A stretch of 64,000 nt of DNA from Monosporascus cannonballus (GCA_004154925.1 QJNS01000266.1:42810-106809); one strand, 5' to 3'; positions 1-14,467 are shown, counted from the first letter of the stretch. Translations and numbers: made by a program. The notes: a model not told the origin generated them from the sequence alone.

Positions 1-59
1 ATCGGGGTCGGTCTTATAATAATACCGGCGTATCGTTTTTTTCTTTGCAGAATATTCGT

Positions 60-440
60 CGAAAGTATTAATATTTGAAATGCGAAAAGGCGTTTGCCGA
101 AAAACGATCATTAAAATTCTAACGGCTTTATTTTAAGGCTTAACGTCGTTATTAGGAAAAGATAAATAAAATTCTTTTTCGTCTTATTCGTTTACGTAAA
201 CAAAAAGCGTTAGCCCGTTCGAAAGGTATTACCATAATACAGCGTGAGCTTTAGTCGTTAAACGAATTGGAAGAGCAAAAGCATTAAAAATAGAAATAGC
301 TGGAGGCCGCCGTCGGGGATGCTATGTCAGCAGCCGATTGGCCCGATATTCCGGTTATTAATTAGTTAACTGTTAACTTGAACGCGCCCGTTGTCTTCGG
401 TGAAAATTATTTAATAAACGCTGGGCCTTTATAAGATTTT
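60..440 (+). pseudogene. Decayed coding remnant, coiled-coil-like, probably transposon-derived
   Basis: One plus-strand frame reads like protein interrupted by TAA/TAG codons. It has a basic leucine/arginine-rich stretch (LIRLRKQKALARSKG, about 169-213), then a glutamate-rich stretch (LNELEEQKH), then an acidic tail with AADWPDIPVIN up to about 362. The stops fall where CAA or CAG codons would fit, which is what RIP produces. The basic heptad-like segment followed by an acidic tail resembles the unclassified coiled-coil ORFs that accompany fungal retroelements. That resemblance is recall, not a search. The left end runs out of the window or decays, so length and start are unknown. Confidence 0.35.
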
Positions 441-959
441 TGGCGGGTTTCTAAGTGTTTTTCGAAATTTGGATGTTTTTTTCACTTAATTAGGTATTGA
501 GTAAGTCCGTTTTCTTTTCGCATATCGAATATCTTTTTTTATTTCGTAACTTGTTTCATCTTTTATCTTTATATTATTTTGTACCATATACATTTTAATC
601 GTATTTTCTATTAATTCGCATAACAAAGCGTAAAAAAGTAGATAAAATTTGATATTTGAATAAAAGTTTATTAATAATTTTTTTAAAGTATTTTGACTAC
701 TTTATATAAACCGATATATTTGAAATCGAATATTTTGCTGGGTTATTTTCTCTGAATATTTTTTATGACAAGGTAAACCATTTTCCCTTTTTGAAAGTTA
801 ATTTTTTTAAACCGTTTTTCGTTATAATATTTCTTTAATTGGTTTCGTCCACATTTTAGTTTTATTTTTATTTTCTAATGTAATTGTTTTAGTTATTTTG
901 ATATAAGTATTACTTTAATATTAATTGGCCCGTTATTTCGTGCTTTTTAATAAACTTCT

Positions 960-3900
960 AAAATAAAACCAAAATTAGCGTTCGCAGGTATCATTTTAAT
1001 ATTTTCGTAATAGTTAGTATTATAGGCCAGTTATGCGACCGGTAATTTTTTAACCCAATTATTTTGGTTATAGGTAATATAATATCGTAAGTAGGTTTTT
1101 AAAATTTGGTTTATTCGTTTTGTTTATCCGCCTGTTTAAGGTTTAAATACGCTGAATGACTTAAAATTTAAACTAATTTACGTTATAAGGCCTTGTTACA
1201 TTTTAAATACATATATTAATCCTTTATTTAAAATGTCTTTCCTTACGAATTTATATGTGTCAAAAATATATTTTAAGAAAATGTTTATTATTTATTCGGT
1301 GTCTATATCTTTATAATATAGTAAAAAATAGGAAGATTTCGTAAATCGATCGACATTTACGAAAATGCTGTCGTAATATATTTTTGTAACATGATTTTTT
1401 GATACAGGAAGTTTAGTAATAAAGTTAAATATGACCGAATACTATGGTTGTTTTACGACTAGTAATAATTATAGTTTTCCATATAGCTTATATTATCGTA
1501 TTTTCGTCTTGGCCTAAAGATCGTATTATTATACGATTTTTATATTGTTAATTTTATTTTAAGAAAGTAATAAGTCCGCTAATACTTTTTAAGGCTTTAT
1601 AGATTTCTAAATATCTCTATAATTAATTTTTATGTATTTTTCGTACCAGATTGTCTTGATATTCCTTTAAAATTCTTATTTTATATTTTTTTAGTTTTTG
1701 TTTTGGACAATTATCTTTATATTGTTAAATCTTTTAGTACATTTTAAGGAGCATTGCCCGAATTGTCGAAATTTGTCGTAATTATAAACATCATTTTATA
1801 ATAATATCGAAAACCGTATAACTAGCCTTAATCAGTTTCTTTTCGAAGTTTGGTCGCTTATTTAAAATATCGGCTTTGCCGTTTTTTAAGCCCTTTTTAT
1901 AAATAATAACGAAATCGAAATTCGTCAATTTTTTGCACATATCGAAATTATCGTTTTATAAGTTCCCTGGTCGTAGTAAATCGGGTAAGATTTTAATAGT
2001 CCGTATAAATCTTAATCTAATATAAACTTCTCTTTAGGAAATGCCTAAAATTTCGAAAGCCTATAACGATAGCCATAAATTCCTTATCTGGAGTACCGTA
2101 ATTAAATTTCGCTCCTTTTATTTTATATAAAAAAATGCAATAAAATGTAATTTGCGTTAATTATTTCGTTATCCAATTACCGCGTTTAATGTATTATTCG
2201 AAATATCGATTTTTAATTTAACGGAGCGAATTAAATCGTATATAATTAGCATCAATTCGTTAATAATTATATCCTTATTTTTTGGAAATATTCTTTCTAT
2301 TTTAGACATTTTTTAAAATCTGTTCTTTCTTTATAAAGTTAGTTAAAGGTATAATTATTTTGTTAGAGTTTCGAATAAATTTCTTGTAATAATTAACGAA
2401 TTCAAAAAATACTTATACCTTTTTAACCGTTGTTAACATCTACTATTCCATAACTACAACAATCTTCTTGAGGTCTAATTCGATATATTCTGGAGTAATA
2501 ATATATCCCAAATATTTTCTATACATAGAATGAACTTTTTTCTGTATTAATTAGTAACTTTACGTCTTATAAAGCTTAAAAAACTTTATAAACGTATTAG
2601 GTATGTACCTTTTTTATTTCCGAAGAAATGAACATATTAATGAGCTAATATATAATAAAAAAGTGAAAATATTGTCGTAACATATGATTTACTATCCGTT
2701 AAAAACCTATTAGTACGTTTGTAAGTTTTATTAATAAAACTAAGTATTTAGATAATTCATATTTCGTTTCAAAAATTATTTTTTATTATATTCGTTTTTA
2801 ATTCTAATAAAATTATATCCGTCCTTAAGGTCGAATGCTTTAAATCATTTAATTTCGTAAAATCGATCTTTTATTTTTGTAATTAGGGATAATAATACTT
2901 GATTTTTAATAATAATATCGTTTAATTATCGGTAATTTACTATAAGTTGTAATTTTCTATTTTTTTGATATAAAGAACATTAGATATCTTATCAGTAATT
3001 TCAAAGTCGACTTTATTTTTTATAACAATTTTCCAGCTATTTTCTGAAAACGCGCAATTCGTTTTTGTTAAAATTATAAATAAGGTAGAACTTTGTCGAA
3101 GATTATTTTTTGAAAACTATTTCATAATTTTATATACTATATTCTGGTAATTTCGTTTCGAACCTTTTTTGAAAAGGCTGTTTGCATTCGTAATATTATG
3201 ATAATATATTAATTGCATTTTCTGATTTTTAGGGCTGCTGTTTTAAATCGTTATTCAGTTATTTTAATTTCGTTCTGACAATGATAATAATATGTCGTAT
3301 TTCTCTAATACCTATTTTCTTTATATTTTATCTCTTTAGATAATAAGGTTTTTATCGTATCCTTAGATTTATATTCGTGCCAATTTTCGATCAAATATTA
3401 AACTTTTATATTTTTTTTATTTATTAATAAAAAACAAACCAAATTTTACCTGGCCAAATGTTTCGTTAATCATAATTTTATATTAGTATATCTAGAATAA
3501 TTTTAAAATTATATCGTAATTCCCGAGTCGTCCGATATCGAAATTAATTGTCTGGTATCGTTTTTAAATAAAAACCTAAAAGTAATTAATTTCGCGTAGG
3601 ATTCTCCTATTATCGTTAGCAAATTCCCGACTTTCGGTATTCGTACTTATCTAAGATTTTAATTTGTATCTTTACGGCAATTTGAACTTATTAACCATAT
3701 CCGGTATAGTATAATTTCTGCCCAGAGCTCCGTAATCTACTATTACGATATACTAATATATTTCAATACGTATATCCAAGGTAATAAGGTTATTAACGGA
3801 TTTTATCGTTTCGTTTAAAGCCCTTTTTAGGAATTCCTTTTAATTCTTCGGGATTTCGTTATCTTAGAACCTTTTTATAAATAATTTTCGTTTTTTTATT

Positions 3901-4830
3901 TTTTCGAATTTGTTAAGCTTTATTTGTATTTCTTTCTATAACGCGTTAAGCCATTATATTTATCGTTATTACCGGCGTATTATTCTTTCGGAATGTATTA
4001 ATTATTTTTGATTTTTTGTAACTTTTTTCTTTATTAAGTAGCTTGTTTTTCTATAGTTTCGACTGCGTTTTTCTTTGCATTATATTAATTATTATTTCAT
4101 AATTCTCTTATAAATTAACGTATTTTTTGATAACTCTTTTTCGTTTAGATTTATAATAAATATTAAGTGAAAATAAAGATCCGTAATAGCCTTTTACTAA
4201 TGCTTTTGTACTGTATACTGTATTAACTATTTTTTCGTTTAATAGTTGTATTACTTATAGTGATAAGAGGAGGTTTCTTACGAACATTATTTTTTTGGAC
4301 TAATTTTCCGTTTCGGCTAACTGGTAAATATTATTTCCTAGAACTGTGAATCGAAAATATCGGTACTATTACTTATCGTTTTTATTATTTCCTATTCGGT
4401 TTGGAAAATCGAATCACTTATAATATATGCGAATAATTCTTTTATGGATATATTATTTTATTCCTTATAATCAGGGCATTCCTGTCCTCGGCAGTATATA
4501 GCATATATTCTGCTATATCGATCGGGGGTTCTAGGGTAAATGTTCTTCGTCTACTTCTAATATTTTTTTTCAGTTATTCTCTAAAGGTATCCTGTTATTT
4601 CTTAGATGCCTTCTGGGCTAATCCTTTGGCTTCTTATATCTTTTATTATACTTTTTGCTATGGTAGACCTAATACATACTTAGCTCGAATCATATTAATA
4701 GATTTATTTTCGTTTCTTTAATTTTCTTCAAATTATCTCTTTAATACGGGTTTCTATTTATCCTAACAAGGTTTTTTAGGTATCTATATTACGCTGTCTT
4801 ATGCTCTATTTTGTTGCAGTTACAGCATTT
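960..4830 (-). mobile_element. Ty3/gypsy retrotransposon fragment, RIP-degraded
   Basis: Three landmarks appear on the minus strand in gypsy order. A CX2CX4H zinc knuckle (CCNCNKIEH) lies at 4,801-4,827. The reverse-transcriptase palm end and connection lie at about 2,280-2,700, where GYIITPEYIELDLKKI is followed by FVNYYKKFIRNSNKIIIPLT, matching the family motif FLGF.NYYRRFI. The integrase C-terminal part is at about 966-1,160, with degraded forms of QTDGQTERxNQ, of YLRxY and of the WVxxLPxAxFAYN motif. Stops and D-to-N type changes interrupt the frame throughout. The order gag, RT, integrase fixes the class as Ty3/gypsy and the orientation as minus. I could not find its LTRs. Confidence 0.75.
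4801..4827 (-). pseudogene. Gag zinc knuckle of the left gypsy fragment
   Basis: The minus strand reads C-C-N-C-N-K-I-E-H, the CX2CX4H core of a retroviral-type zinc knuckle. The codon four places after the histidine, where the last cysteine belongs, is not conserved and a stop sits next to it. Nucleocapsid knuckles bind the element's own RNA during packaging. Here it serves only as a landmark for the end of gag. Confidence 0.6.
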
Positions 4831-6030
4831 AATCTGGCTTTAATTCTTTTTTATATTATCCCAAATTTCATAAGTTCTGGTTCAATACCGTGAGAAATGT
4901 TATTATCTCGAGAAATACCTATATTGGTCGTATATTATCGAAGTTTGTTATTATTTTTTTTCTTTGATGCCTTTAATAAATTAGGTATATTGCTGGTTAT
5001 TAATTTTAACTGCGATAACGATATAATCCAATAAGTAATCTGATAAATTAGGTTTAAAAAGTTCTTTTATACTCTTTTCTTTAAGTTTTCGAAAAGTTTG
5101 GCTATTAATATTTTATGTCCTTAATTGAACTTAGATATTAGCGAAATAAATATATTTCTGCAACTGGATGTTAATTCTTTTCATTATAATTATTAAATTT
5201 ATATTTCGGTTTTTATTTTTCCGTTTATTATTTCGAAAACTTTCGTTAGTATTTGTTCGAATTATACGTAATCGTTATAAATTCGCATTGTTTCCGGGTT
5301 TTTTTTTTCATTAATAAAATAACATATTTTTTCATTTTAAACTTAAATTAAGTAATCGTATTTCCGGTAGGCTGTTTAACCGCAATTTCGATTCGTATAA
5401 TAAACATAGCAAATCGAATAAGAAAATATCTAAAATAGGTTCGGCATTAAATTAGGAATAATTATAATTTAATTAAAGTTTTATCAAAAAGTTCCGGCTT
5501 AAAGAGTTTAAAACTTTTCTTAATTTTTTGATAGAATTTAGCTAAATAGTTTAATTCCTTAAACAAGGTTTTTGAATTTCGAAAAACTTTTTTTTCCCTT
5601 ACGCTTTTTTTAAACAGCTTAGAAGGACGTCATAAAATTATTATTATGTTGTTTAAGCTAAAAAATACGTTAATTTATAACATTCAGACGTCGAAAAATT
5701 TCATTTCGAAAAAGACGAAACTGTTCTTTTTTTCTCTCGGATTTCATTCTTGTATTCGAGTTATTAAAGACCTAATAAGTGAGTTATTCAGATTACTTGT
5801 TAATAAATATAATATCGGTAATATTGCTTAAAGGTTAACGGTAATATTAAATAAACATTTATAACGTATAACGGCTAAATAGTTTAGTTAATTACTAAAC
5901 TTCAATCGTATAATTATATTTTAATAAAAATATTATTAGCATTTTAAATAATGATATTATACTATAAATTAATATTATTTAAATTATAGAAAAAATAAAT
6001 ATATATGTTTCTTATTTTTGACTTCGTATT
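4831..6030. other. AT-rich stretch, probable gag and 5' part of the left gypsy fragment
   Basis: No intact frame is recognisable. In the minus orientation this is where gag and a 5' LTR should lie, but no repeat partner was found. A 61-codon open frame at 5,646-5,831 has no recognisable motif and looks like chance. Confidence 0.4.
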
Positions 6031-6176
6031 TGGTGGTAATTATAATTCCTTAGAATTACCGCTGATCACTGATAATTACTGGCTTAGCAATAATCATTTG
6101 CTACGTAACTTGGAAGATAGCTCGTATTATTCCTGTTTGACCGTTTCTTGAGGTCGGAGCTTGTCAGTTTGTAACA
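6031..6176. repeat. Probable LTR remnant
   Basis: This is a less AT-rich patch that starts TGGTGGTAATTA and ends GTTTGTAACA. Its last roughly 40 bases (GACCGTTTCTTGAGGTCGGAGC and onward) closely follow the 3' end of the solo LTR at 14,714-15,068 (GACCGTTTTCTGAGGCCGCAGC). No flanking duplication is visible and no partner copy was found, so the left boundary is approximate. An inner inverted repeat (GGTAATT / AATTACC) lies at about 6,034-6,060. Confidence 0.35.
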
Positions 6177-9100
6177 GAAAATAACTTATAAATTTTTAAA
6201 AAATCTCTGAAATTTCGTTATAAAAAGATTGTATTTGATTTTCAGAATTACGTTTAAAATATCTTATGTTTCTTATATTTAAGAAAAACGATAAGTTATA
6301 ATTTATAGTTAATTATCGATAACTGAACGATATTTTTATTAAAGATTATGTATTATTCTTTTTAATTATTAAAAAGCCTTTTATATAATGTAATAGTTTA
6401 CGATATTTGATTTTAAAAATAGATATAACTTTATTAAGATTCAGAAAAAAACACAAGTTTTTTAACTATTTAGTTATATTTATAGAAATTACGAACGCGT
6501 TAATAACTTTCTACTAGATAGTAAATTATATATTATAAATGTATTGTAATGTTTTTATGTTAATTTACTTCGATAATATTTTTATTCACTTGGTAATCGA
6601 AACATTATATATATAATATATTTATAAGGTTTTTTGAGTTTTATAAAATATTAAAACATTAGTTAAAATTAAAAAACATGTTTTATAAATAAGAAATGAA
6701 ATGCTTATGATATGTTAAAAGAGAATTTAAGAAAGGTATTATAATTATAAAATAAGAAATGCTAATTATAATTTTAAAAAATGTAAAATCTTAGATTTGT
6801 AATTTATAATAGAAAATATATTTGAAAGTTCAGTATAATTATTATATCTGTAATTAATTTTATTAAATATATTTTACTAAACGATATTAATAAAAAAGCA
6901 TTTTAAAAAATTAAAAATACGATTATTAACGAGTTAATATTAATTATATACTATTTAAGACGCCTCGTCGAGATAAAAACCAATATTTCCAATTATGAGT
7001 TAAGTACGATACTTAAATCACGAGACAATTATGATAAATTATACTTTATTGCTTTGTTTGGTATAAATTAAAAAAAGCAGCATTCAGTTATATTATTTTA
7101 AAAAATGATTCATGGTTATTATAGTTTTTCGAAAGTTTATATATCTTATTAAGAAAAATATATATAATGTTAAGAGTTCCACAAATTATTAAAGTTTTAC
7201 TCGTTTTATTATAATTAAAGAATATATAGAACGATACTTATACTACGTAAAAATGTAGCGAATTTCGATTTTGTTATTATTTACAAAAATGTTATAAAAA
7301 ACGACATAATCGATATTTTAAGTAGTCAATTAACTTTCGAAAAAGGAAATTAATTAAACGTAATTATGTAATTTTCGACATTATTTTAAAAAGATATTTA
7401 CGTTTACATCAAATTACAATAATATAAACTATACTATATAATACAAATTAAGAAACTAAGAAATATAACCATACTTTATTAAAAGGTTAAAAAATAAATA
7501 AATTAAGAATTTATTTAAAAGAATTCTATAAAAATCTAGTACGCGATATATATAAATATTAATTATAATTATATAAAGAAATTTATAAAACTGTTTAAAT
7601 AATATTAACATTTTTATCATTTTATAAGAAAAATCGAAAACTACGATAATAATATAAACTTTATAATAAGGCCACAGTATAACGATATAAAGTTGAGAGA
7701 AATTATAATTATTATTAATTTTAGAAATATTCTAATATTCGATTATTTTGAATTTTATTATTAAATTTCTCTTAGCCGAAAATTTATTAATAAAGGTATA
7801 TTACGATAACATTTTTGCAATCAATAATAACGTTACGAAATTTCTTTATTTCTTATTGTATCAAAAGAATACTAATACCAGATAAATAATATATATTTTT
7901 AAAAAACCATTTTTGATACATGCAAATTGGTATATAAAATTACTTCTGAAAATATTATATATATCTTACAGTTTTTCGTATAACTTTATAATACAAATCA
8001 GTTTAAATTGCAAATTGTTTAATAGTTTTGAACTTTAAGAAAGTATATAAATAAAACGATTATATTAAAAATTAAAAGCACGTTTACACTATTATATTAA
8101 TTATAAATAAAATAATAAACTCGAGAAATCGCTCGTTATGTAAGTAGTTTATAATAATAATTATTACGGAAAGTTTATTTTTATATTAATTATTCTCAAG
8201 GACGCGTACGATAAATATATTTATATTAAAATACTATTTAGATCGAAATAATTTAAATAGTTGTATTAAAACTAAATATCAAAATTTAACTTCCCACGTA
8301 ATTAAATAAATAAGTATGTTAATTAAAACAAAGTGCAAAAACTGACTTTTTCAAACCGGAAAATAGATTACTTTGTCATAAAAATATGTAAATAAATAAG
8401 CTAAGCAAAATAGTACGACCTTAAATATATTAATCTATGTTCAGTTCTTATGAAAATCCTAGAAAATAGTTATTAATTAGAGTTTTTACTAAAGTGAAAT
8501 TTTACCCGGTGTTTTATATTTCTTTGTTTAATCTAATCTTGAATATTTTCAAAATATATATGGAATAAAAGAATATAAAAACAAAAACCGAAAAGATAAA
8601 CGAAAGGCAAAACATCTTAAATATACGCAAAGAAACTGATTTATTTAAAATGTAATGAAATCAAAAAGTTATCCGAATTTTGAAACTATTTAAGAATTTG
8701 CAAAATATCGTATTAATATTTAATGTTTATTAAAGAATTTTTATTAATAACGCCGAAAACGTTTTATAAAATATTTAGGTTCATATTTAATTAATTAGTA
8801 ATATTAAAATTAGCCTAGTCGGAAAAGGTCGCGCTCAATATTGATGTAGTTATTTCGGCCGTTAACTGTTTTTGTTTTCGTTAAAATATTCTAATTCCTT
8901 TATTATCTTAATATTTTTAATATTACCACGGAATATTTCTATATCTCGGCGAGGAATAATACGTTATTATTTCTAAAAACGATCTAGTTTATTAGTAATA
9001 ATTTGTAATACTTTTTAAACCTGCTTTTTTACGTTTTAAGCTATTTTTTTAATAAAATACTTTTTATATTTAGTTTCGAATAGCTTAAAAACGGTATAAA

Positions 9101-9450
9101 GATTTCTATAACGCATTTATTACGTGTATTTTTTAGCACCTTTAAAAACTTTATTTTTTACTCGTTTTGTTTATAACTAGAAGAAAAAAATATAATAAAA
9201 CCAAAACCAATAATTCGGTGTGATAAAAGAAAATATAAATATCTTTACGCGAATAAAGCTCTTCGATTCGACTCGATATAGTAAATATAAAAAAAGAATA
9301 TCTAAAGATTTTCGAAAAAAAAGATTTTAAAAGGCAATAAAATCGTGTTATAACTTAACTAGCTTAACAGGGTTAAAAATAGTCGAGATTAAAAAATTTA
9401 AATTCCATATAAAAGTTAATTACGTAATAAATTTTAGCATTTTAAGCCTT
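6177..9450. other. AT-rich region without recognisable genes
   Basis: A roughly 3.3 kb stretch dominated by A and T, with stops in all frames. I recognise no motif, repeat pair or RNA gene in it. It is presumably older transposon sequence mutated past recognition. Confidence 0.5.
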
Positions 9451-9647
9451 TGTAAAGAAATAGATATATAAGTAAGGTGATAGCCAAGTAATTGTAGACT
9501 ATTTTAAGAAGTAAGTATACTAATAAATTTCTCTCTAGATTACACACGTATTTACCGAATATGGGATTTATAATTATTTTAAGCAGGTGAGTCGGTAATT
9601 AATCGCCGATATTTAACTATATGTTTTTTATTTTTTATTTTCTTATA
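9451..9647 (-). repeat. Left (3') LTR of the nested-insertion element
   Basis: It starts TGTAAAGAAATAGAT and ends TCTTATA, where the partner copy ends TCTTACA. It aligns end to end with 18,099-18,297, including the shared core TTTTAAGCAGGT followed by TCGGTAA. Confidence 0.7.
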
Positions 9648-12628
9648 TTACTTTTTCCCTCTTTAGCTATTCGTTCCTAATTATTATTATTAGCTGTATA
9701 TTGCGTTATAGTTTGTACGGCGTTAAATTCTGTGCTATTATTATAATGTACGAATATTTCGTTAGCGTTGAGTGAATTTATATTTTTATTATTCCGAATA
9801 TTGTTAATATAGAGCCAGTTAATAAACGTTTTTCAAATAAAATATTATTACTTTTTGTACTATTTCTTTTCTCCTATTTTGTAAGTATTTCATTTGTAAT
9901 ATCTGCTTACGTTCGCCGTTTCTTTGTTAAACGGTTTTTAATTTCTCTTTTATTTGTTCCTTTTTTTTCGTATATTTTCTTTTTGGTTTTCGACCGTTCG
10001 CTGTTATGATATTTATTCTCGATAATATTTTTAGTAAAAATTAGTTTTCTTAAATTCTTAGGTTTTTTCGATTATATATGAAAGGTTGACGATAATTTGT
10101 CGGTTTGTTCTATTTAAATTTCTGTCTCGTTTATATTACTAATTCGTTAAAAATAAATGTCAAATTTTATCTTAATAACGTTTAAAATAAAAAATATTAT
10201 TTTCGCGTATATTTTTATATTTTTTTCGCGTAACTGTTTATTAACTGTTAAATAATTTCCAAACGTTTTTCGAAATATGTCTTGAAAACCTTTATTTACT
10301 GTTAGAATATTACCCAAAAATCAAAAATTATTTATGTAGGCCGAATCCGACCTTCGCAAATTGACGTAATTTAATTATCAAATAACTTTTTTAAAGAATA
10401 TATATTTTTATTTTCCTAAACATTACGCCAAAAAAATGGTATAAATTTTAAAGTTAAAAATATCGAACGTTCGGCGATTTGAGTCGCGGAAATATACTTT
10501 TTACGTTATTTTAGAAATTTTCGCGTTAAATATAAATTAATAAGTTTTTGGTTTTTTGCCGACTGATCTTTGCCAGTTTGCCATTTTGTTAACGTCCTGT
10601 TTTTTTAGTTTTAGCGTGAAAATAAATATATATTTATAAACGTAAACGAAATCCGTTACTAAATAATTGCCGGATTGTCGCCGTATCAATGTAATAATAT
10701 TATTTATATCGTTTTCGATATTACTTTAAAGGCATTAAATAATTACACTTATTTCCGATCGTTAACTATTAACATAAAAAAATAAATTCTTTTATTCGAT
10801 TCAAATAAGTTTATTTAAATAAGGGTTAATAACAGTAATATAATCCCGATTAATTTCGATAATTGTAACGCGTAAAGTACCTCAAAAATATTTGTCGAAA
10901 GTATATTGCCTTATTATCGCGTTAAGCAAGGCTAAAGGTAAGCCTTAATCCTATTCTTTTTCTTTTAGATTGTCCTATTTCTGTTGGGAGTTTACCAATT
11001 AGTTTCGCCAGTTCGTTAATTATCTTTGTAAATTCGTTAATTAATCGTTTATATATATCGAATTTCAACTTTTTTTGCGTTTAATCGTCGCAGGTATTTC
11101 TATAAACCTTTAATATAAGGCAAAACTTTAATTTAAAGAAATAAATTTAGTGTTTTGTAAATATATTCGGTATTATTAACGTTCCATTAATAGCCTTTTT
11201 TCGACTTTACTGCTTTTTTATATTATTATTAATTCCACAGTGTATATTTAGCGTTTTATTAGTATATTATCGTAATTCTATTTTGTTTTAAATAACATTT
11301 AATTAATTTGTTTTATAAATACTTGAACGGGTTGTGATTAAGTTATAATAAACTGTAAATATTAAAACATTTAAGGTCTTTTTATATTTATTCTTTTTTT
11401 TATAACTACGTTATAATTTATTTTAATTTTTTCTTTAAATTTCGTTATCCATGTAAAGAAAATAGATAATATATAATTAATGTTCAATTCTCTAAGCTAG
11501 TAAAACTCGATTTAAATTTAAGTAAAATAGCATATTTTAATTATAAAAGATTTTTAATAAAGAAATCCAATTAATATTTCGTCTTTTTATATAAAATATT
11601 CCATACTTTCGTAATATATAAAATTGTAGTTATTAATAAAAAATAATTTTAGTATCGAAGGATAATTAACGGTTATTAAAATAACATTATATAGGTTTTT
11701 ATTATTCTTTAAATTAAATAATAACTTCGTAATAAAGTTTATATTAGATTTTTAACATAAATGTTTAAATAAAATTAAAAATTAAAATACTCTAAGAACT
11801 CTACATATAAAGTTTTATATATCTTAATATATTAAGTATGTTTCGATCTATTATCCTATTTTTTAATTAATTTTCTTAATATATTCTTTAAATATTTAAT
11901 TTTATAAATTCTTATTTTTGATATGATTTGACCGAAACATTATTATAATATCAATTAATAAATTTTTTACGTAAAACTTTATTAAGACTTAACTTATAAA
12001 TCTTTCAACTTAATAGTTTTTATATTAATATTACGAATTTCTAAATATTTCTACTTTTCATATTTCATTTCTAAATTTTATTTTCAAGTGATCACGTAAT
12101 TTGTAAATTAAATATTATATTATGTAAAGTTTACTTGATTGTATTAAATATAAAACGTATTATTTCGATATAATAACCTTTGCGTTTTCGTTTTTTAATT
12201 TCGCTAATAATTCGATATTAAAACTGTATTTTATAGTTACGTTAAATCTTATTTTTCTTTAAAAATAATCTTAATAATAACTATTATTTAGATTTTTTTT
12301 ACCGCATACATTTTGTATTATAAATATCCCTATATAATATTTTTAGGTTTTTGTCTCAAATAAATTATATAATCGTATAGTAATCGTTTTCCATTATTTT
12401 AGCACAACTTTTAATTCTTTTAATTCTTTGAACTTTATATTCGTTAAAGAAGTTAATTGTAAAAAATGTTTAAGTAATTTTGATAAATTATTTTACTCGG
12501 TTATATCTTTTAGTTATATAACATATAGCTATTATTAGGTATGTAATAATCTTATACAATTTATTAATTAATTAAACTTTTTTAAAAACGTTAACATTAC
12601 ATTATTATGATTAATTAATATAAATATA

Positions 12629-14467
12629 ACATACTAAATAAGCTTGCGTGATATTTTTGGCAGCATATAACACCAAATTCTAATTAATTAATTATAATAT
12701 ATTAAATAATCCAAAACTAATGGGACTTTTTTCGCTAAACGTATTTATAATTTTTTTTACAAAACTGCGTATCATGTCCGAGTTTGTTGCAAATACCACA
12801 TTTTTGTTTTTTTTGTTTTCACCTTATTGCGATAATTACTTTTAGCTGCTATTAGTTGTATTTTTGTATCATTTTGCTTTTTTTTCGACCAAAAGAATTT
12901 ATTCTTTTTATATTGTAAATATTTTTTAGGATGTTTATTTTTGATATTTTCCACGATTGCTTAAAATATAATTTCTTTTACGTAATTAGGCGGTTTTCTT
13001 TTCGAAAAAAAGTTTATACAAAAGTAATAAGTTGTTTTTTTATCAAAATATTAACCTATTTTATTATTTTTGTCAGCAAATCACCTTAGCGATATTTATA
13101 TTCTTTCTTTATAAATAACGTTCTTACCCCATTATTTTACCGATATTTTTAGAGGTTTTCGCGAGAAAAGAAAACAATAAAACCGGCGAAGATGAACGGC
13201 GAAACGGTCGATATATATATATAATCAGAGAAATTTTTAAGTTAAAAAAAGACGTCATTAAGATCAAATACAATAAATACAGTTTTTACAAATCCGGATT
13301 TAATATTATCGAACGTTATCGTAACTTTAAATGCGTTGTAAAAGCCGGCAAGAAATTTTTTTCGCGATATAAGTATAATAACGTCGCATTAAATTTTTAA
13401 TATCACGCGAATAAGCGGGTTTTAAAGTAGAAAAGCAAAAGATGGCGAAAAGTTAAAACAGATAAAAAAATAGACAGATATACAAAATATAATAATATTG
13501 CTATTCGCGTAATCTTTTTCGAATTTTATCGAATAGTGGTTTTTGTAATCGTCGAAAATAAGAAAATATTTCGATTTTTTTCGTATCCGTTCGAATATAT
13601 TAATCGAAATATTCAACTTATTTTAAATATAGTTTATTCGTTATTTAGTTATCATTACCAAAATCGATTCATTAACCGCCTAGTAATAACTTTTCTCGAT
13701 ATTAAAATTTAAAATATTTTTTTGCTATAATAATAAATAGCAGCAAATTTAACTTCAGAAATTAACAATTTAAATAACTGTTATTTATTTTTTATTTTCT
13801 GTATTTTAATTTCTTTCTTTTTTAATATTAATATTTATTATGTTTATTACTAGAAAAAACATCATTAAAAAGCCCGTTTTATTAAAATTATATACATCCT
13901 TTTTTGCGATATCGTATTTCGTAAGTATAATTTAAATAAATTCGAATTATTTATCAACCGTTTTTAGATTCTAGCATAAAAGCTTTTAATAATTAGTTTT
14001 TCGATTTAAACGTGTTTAAAGCTTTTTTGCTATTTAATAAAAGTCGATACTTATTTAATGCTAATACGTTCGACAATACGTTAAACAAATAACAGGTTTG
14101 CTGTATATTTAATATGTTAAAACCGGACAGGAAATGTTTACGTATTTAGATTAAAGCTTCGATCGATAATCCATTGCTTTTCGATCAGCGTTAATCTTCG
14201 CAGTTTGCGGACAATATCGATTCGGGCTCATTTATCGTTAAATCGCGTTTTTAATATAGAATACGAAACGTTATAAATAGAACTAAGCATTTTATAACTA
14301 AGTTTCGGGTTAATTCCTTTAACCTGGATGGCGAAATTTCTTTTAAGTGTTTTTATAAGTCGTTTCATATTATAATTGTTAAGAAATAAATAATTGAAGT
14401 TAGGTAATAAAAATATTAAAAAAAGTGATCCGTGAGCTTATTTATTCTGCGAGCTTATTTAGTACGT
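12629..14467 (-). mobile_element. Fot1/pogo-like DNA transposon, RIP-degraded
   Basis: Terminal inverted repeats bound 1,839 bp. The right end read inwards is ACGTACTAAATAAGCTCGC and the left end is ACATACTAAATAAGCTTGCG; the differences are G/A and C/T. A TA dinucleotide flanks each end (12,627-12,628 and 14,468-14,469), the duplication expected for Tc1/mariner/pogo elements, and the length matches Fot1-class elements (about 1.8-1.9 kb). The minus strand carries a mutated transposase. The element lies inside the LTR element at 9,451-18,297 and so is younger than it. Confidence 0.85.
12700..14385 (-). pseudogene. Fot1/pogo transposase pseudogene
   Basis: Transposase of the pogo/Fot1 family, a DDE enzyme that cuts and inserts at TA. 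Visible on the minus strand: the helix-turn-helix N-terminal part at about 14,060-14,385 (NPKLSYKML, then YNVSYSILKTRF and KLRRLTLIEKQ); the first catalytic block at 13,869-13,892, reading YNFNKTGF where the family has YNFDETGF, so the catalytic aspartate codon is now asparagine; and the second block in the open stretch 13,422-13,616 (FLIFDDYKNHYSIKF, family LILDGHxSHxSxEF, aspartate retained). Several stops break the frame, and the D-to-N change alone should abolish catalysis. The C-terminal end near 12,772-12,954 is lysine-rich and unclear. Confidence 0.8.
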
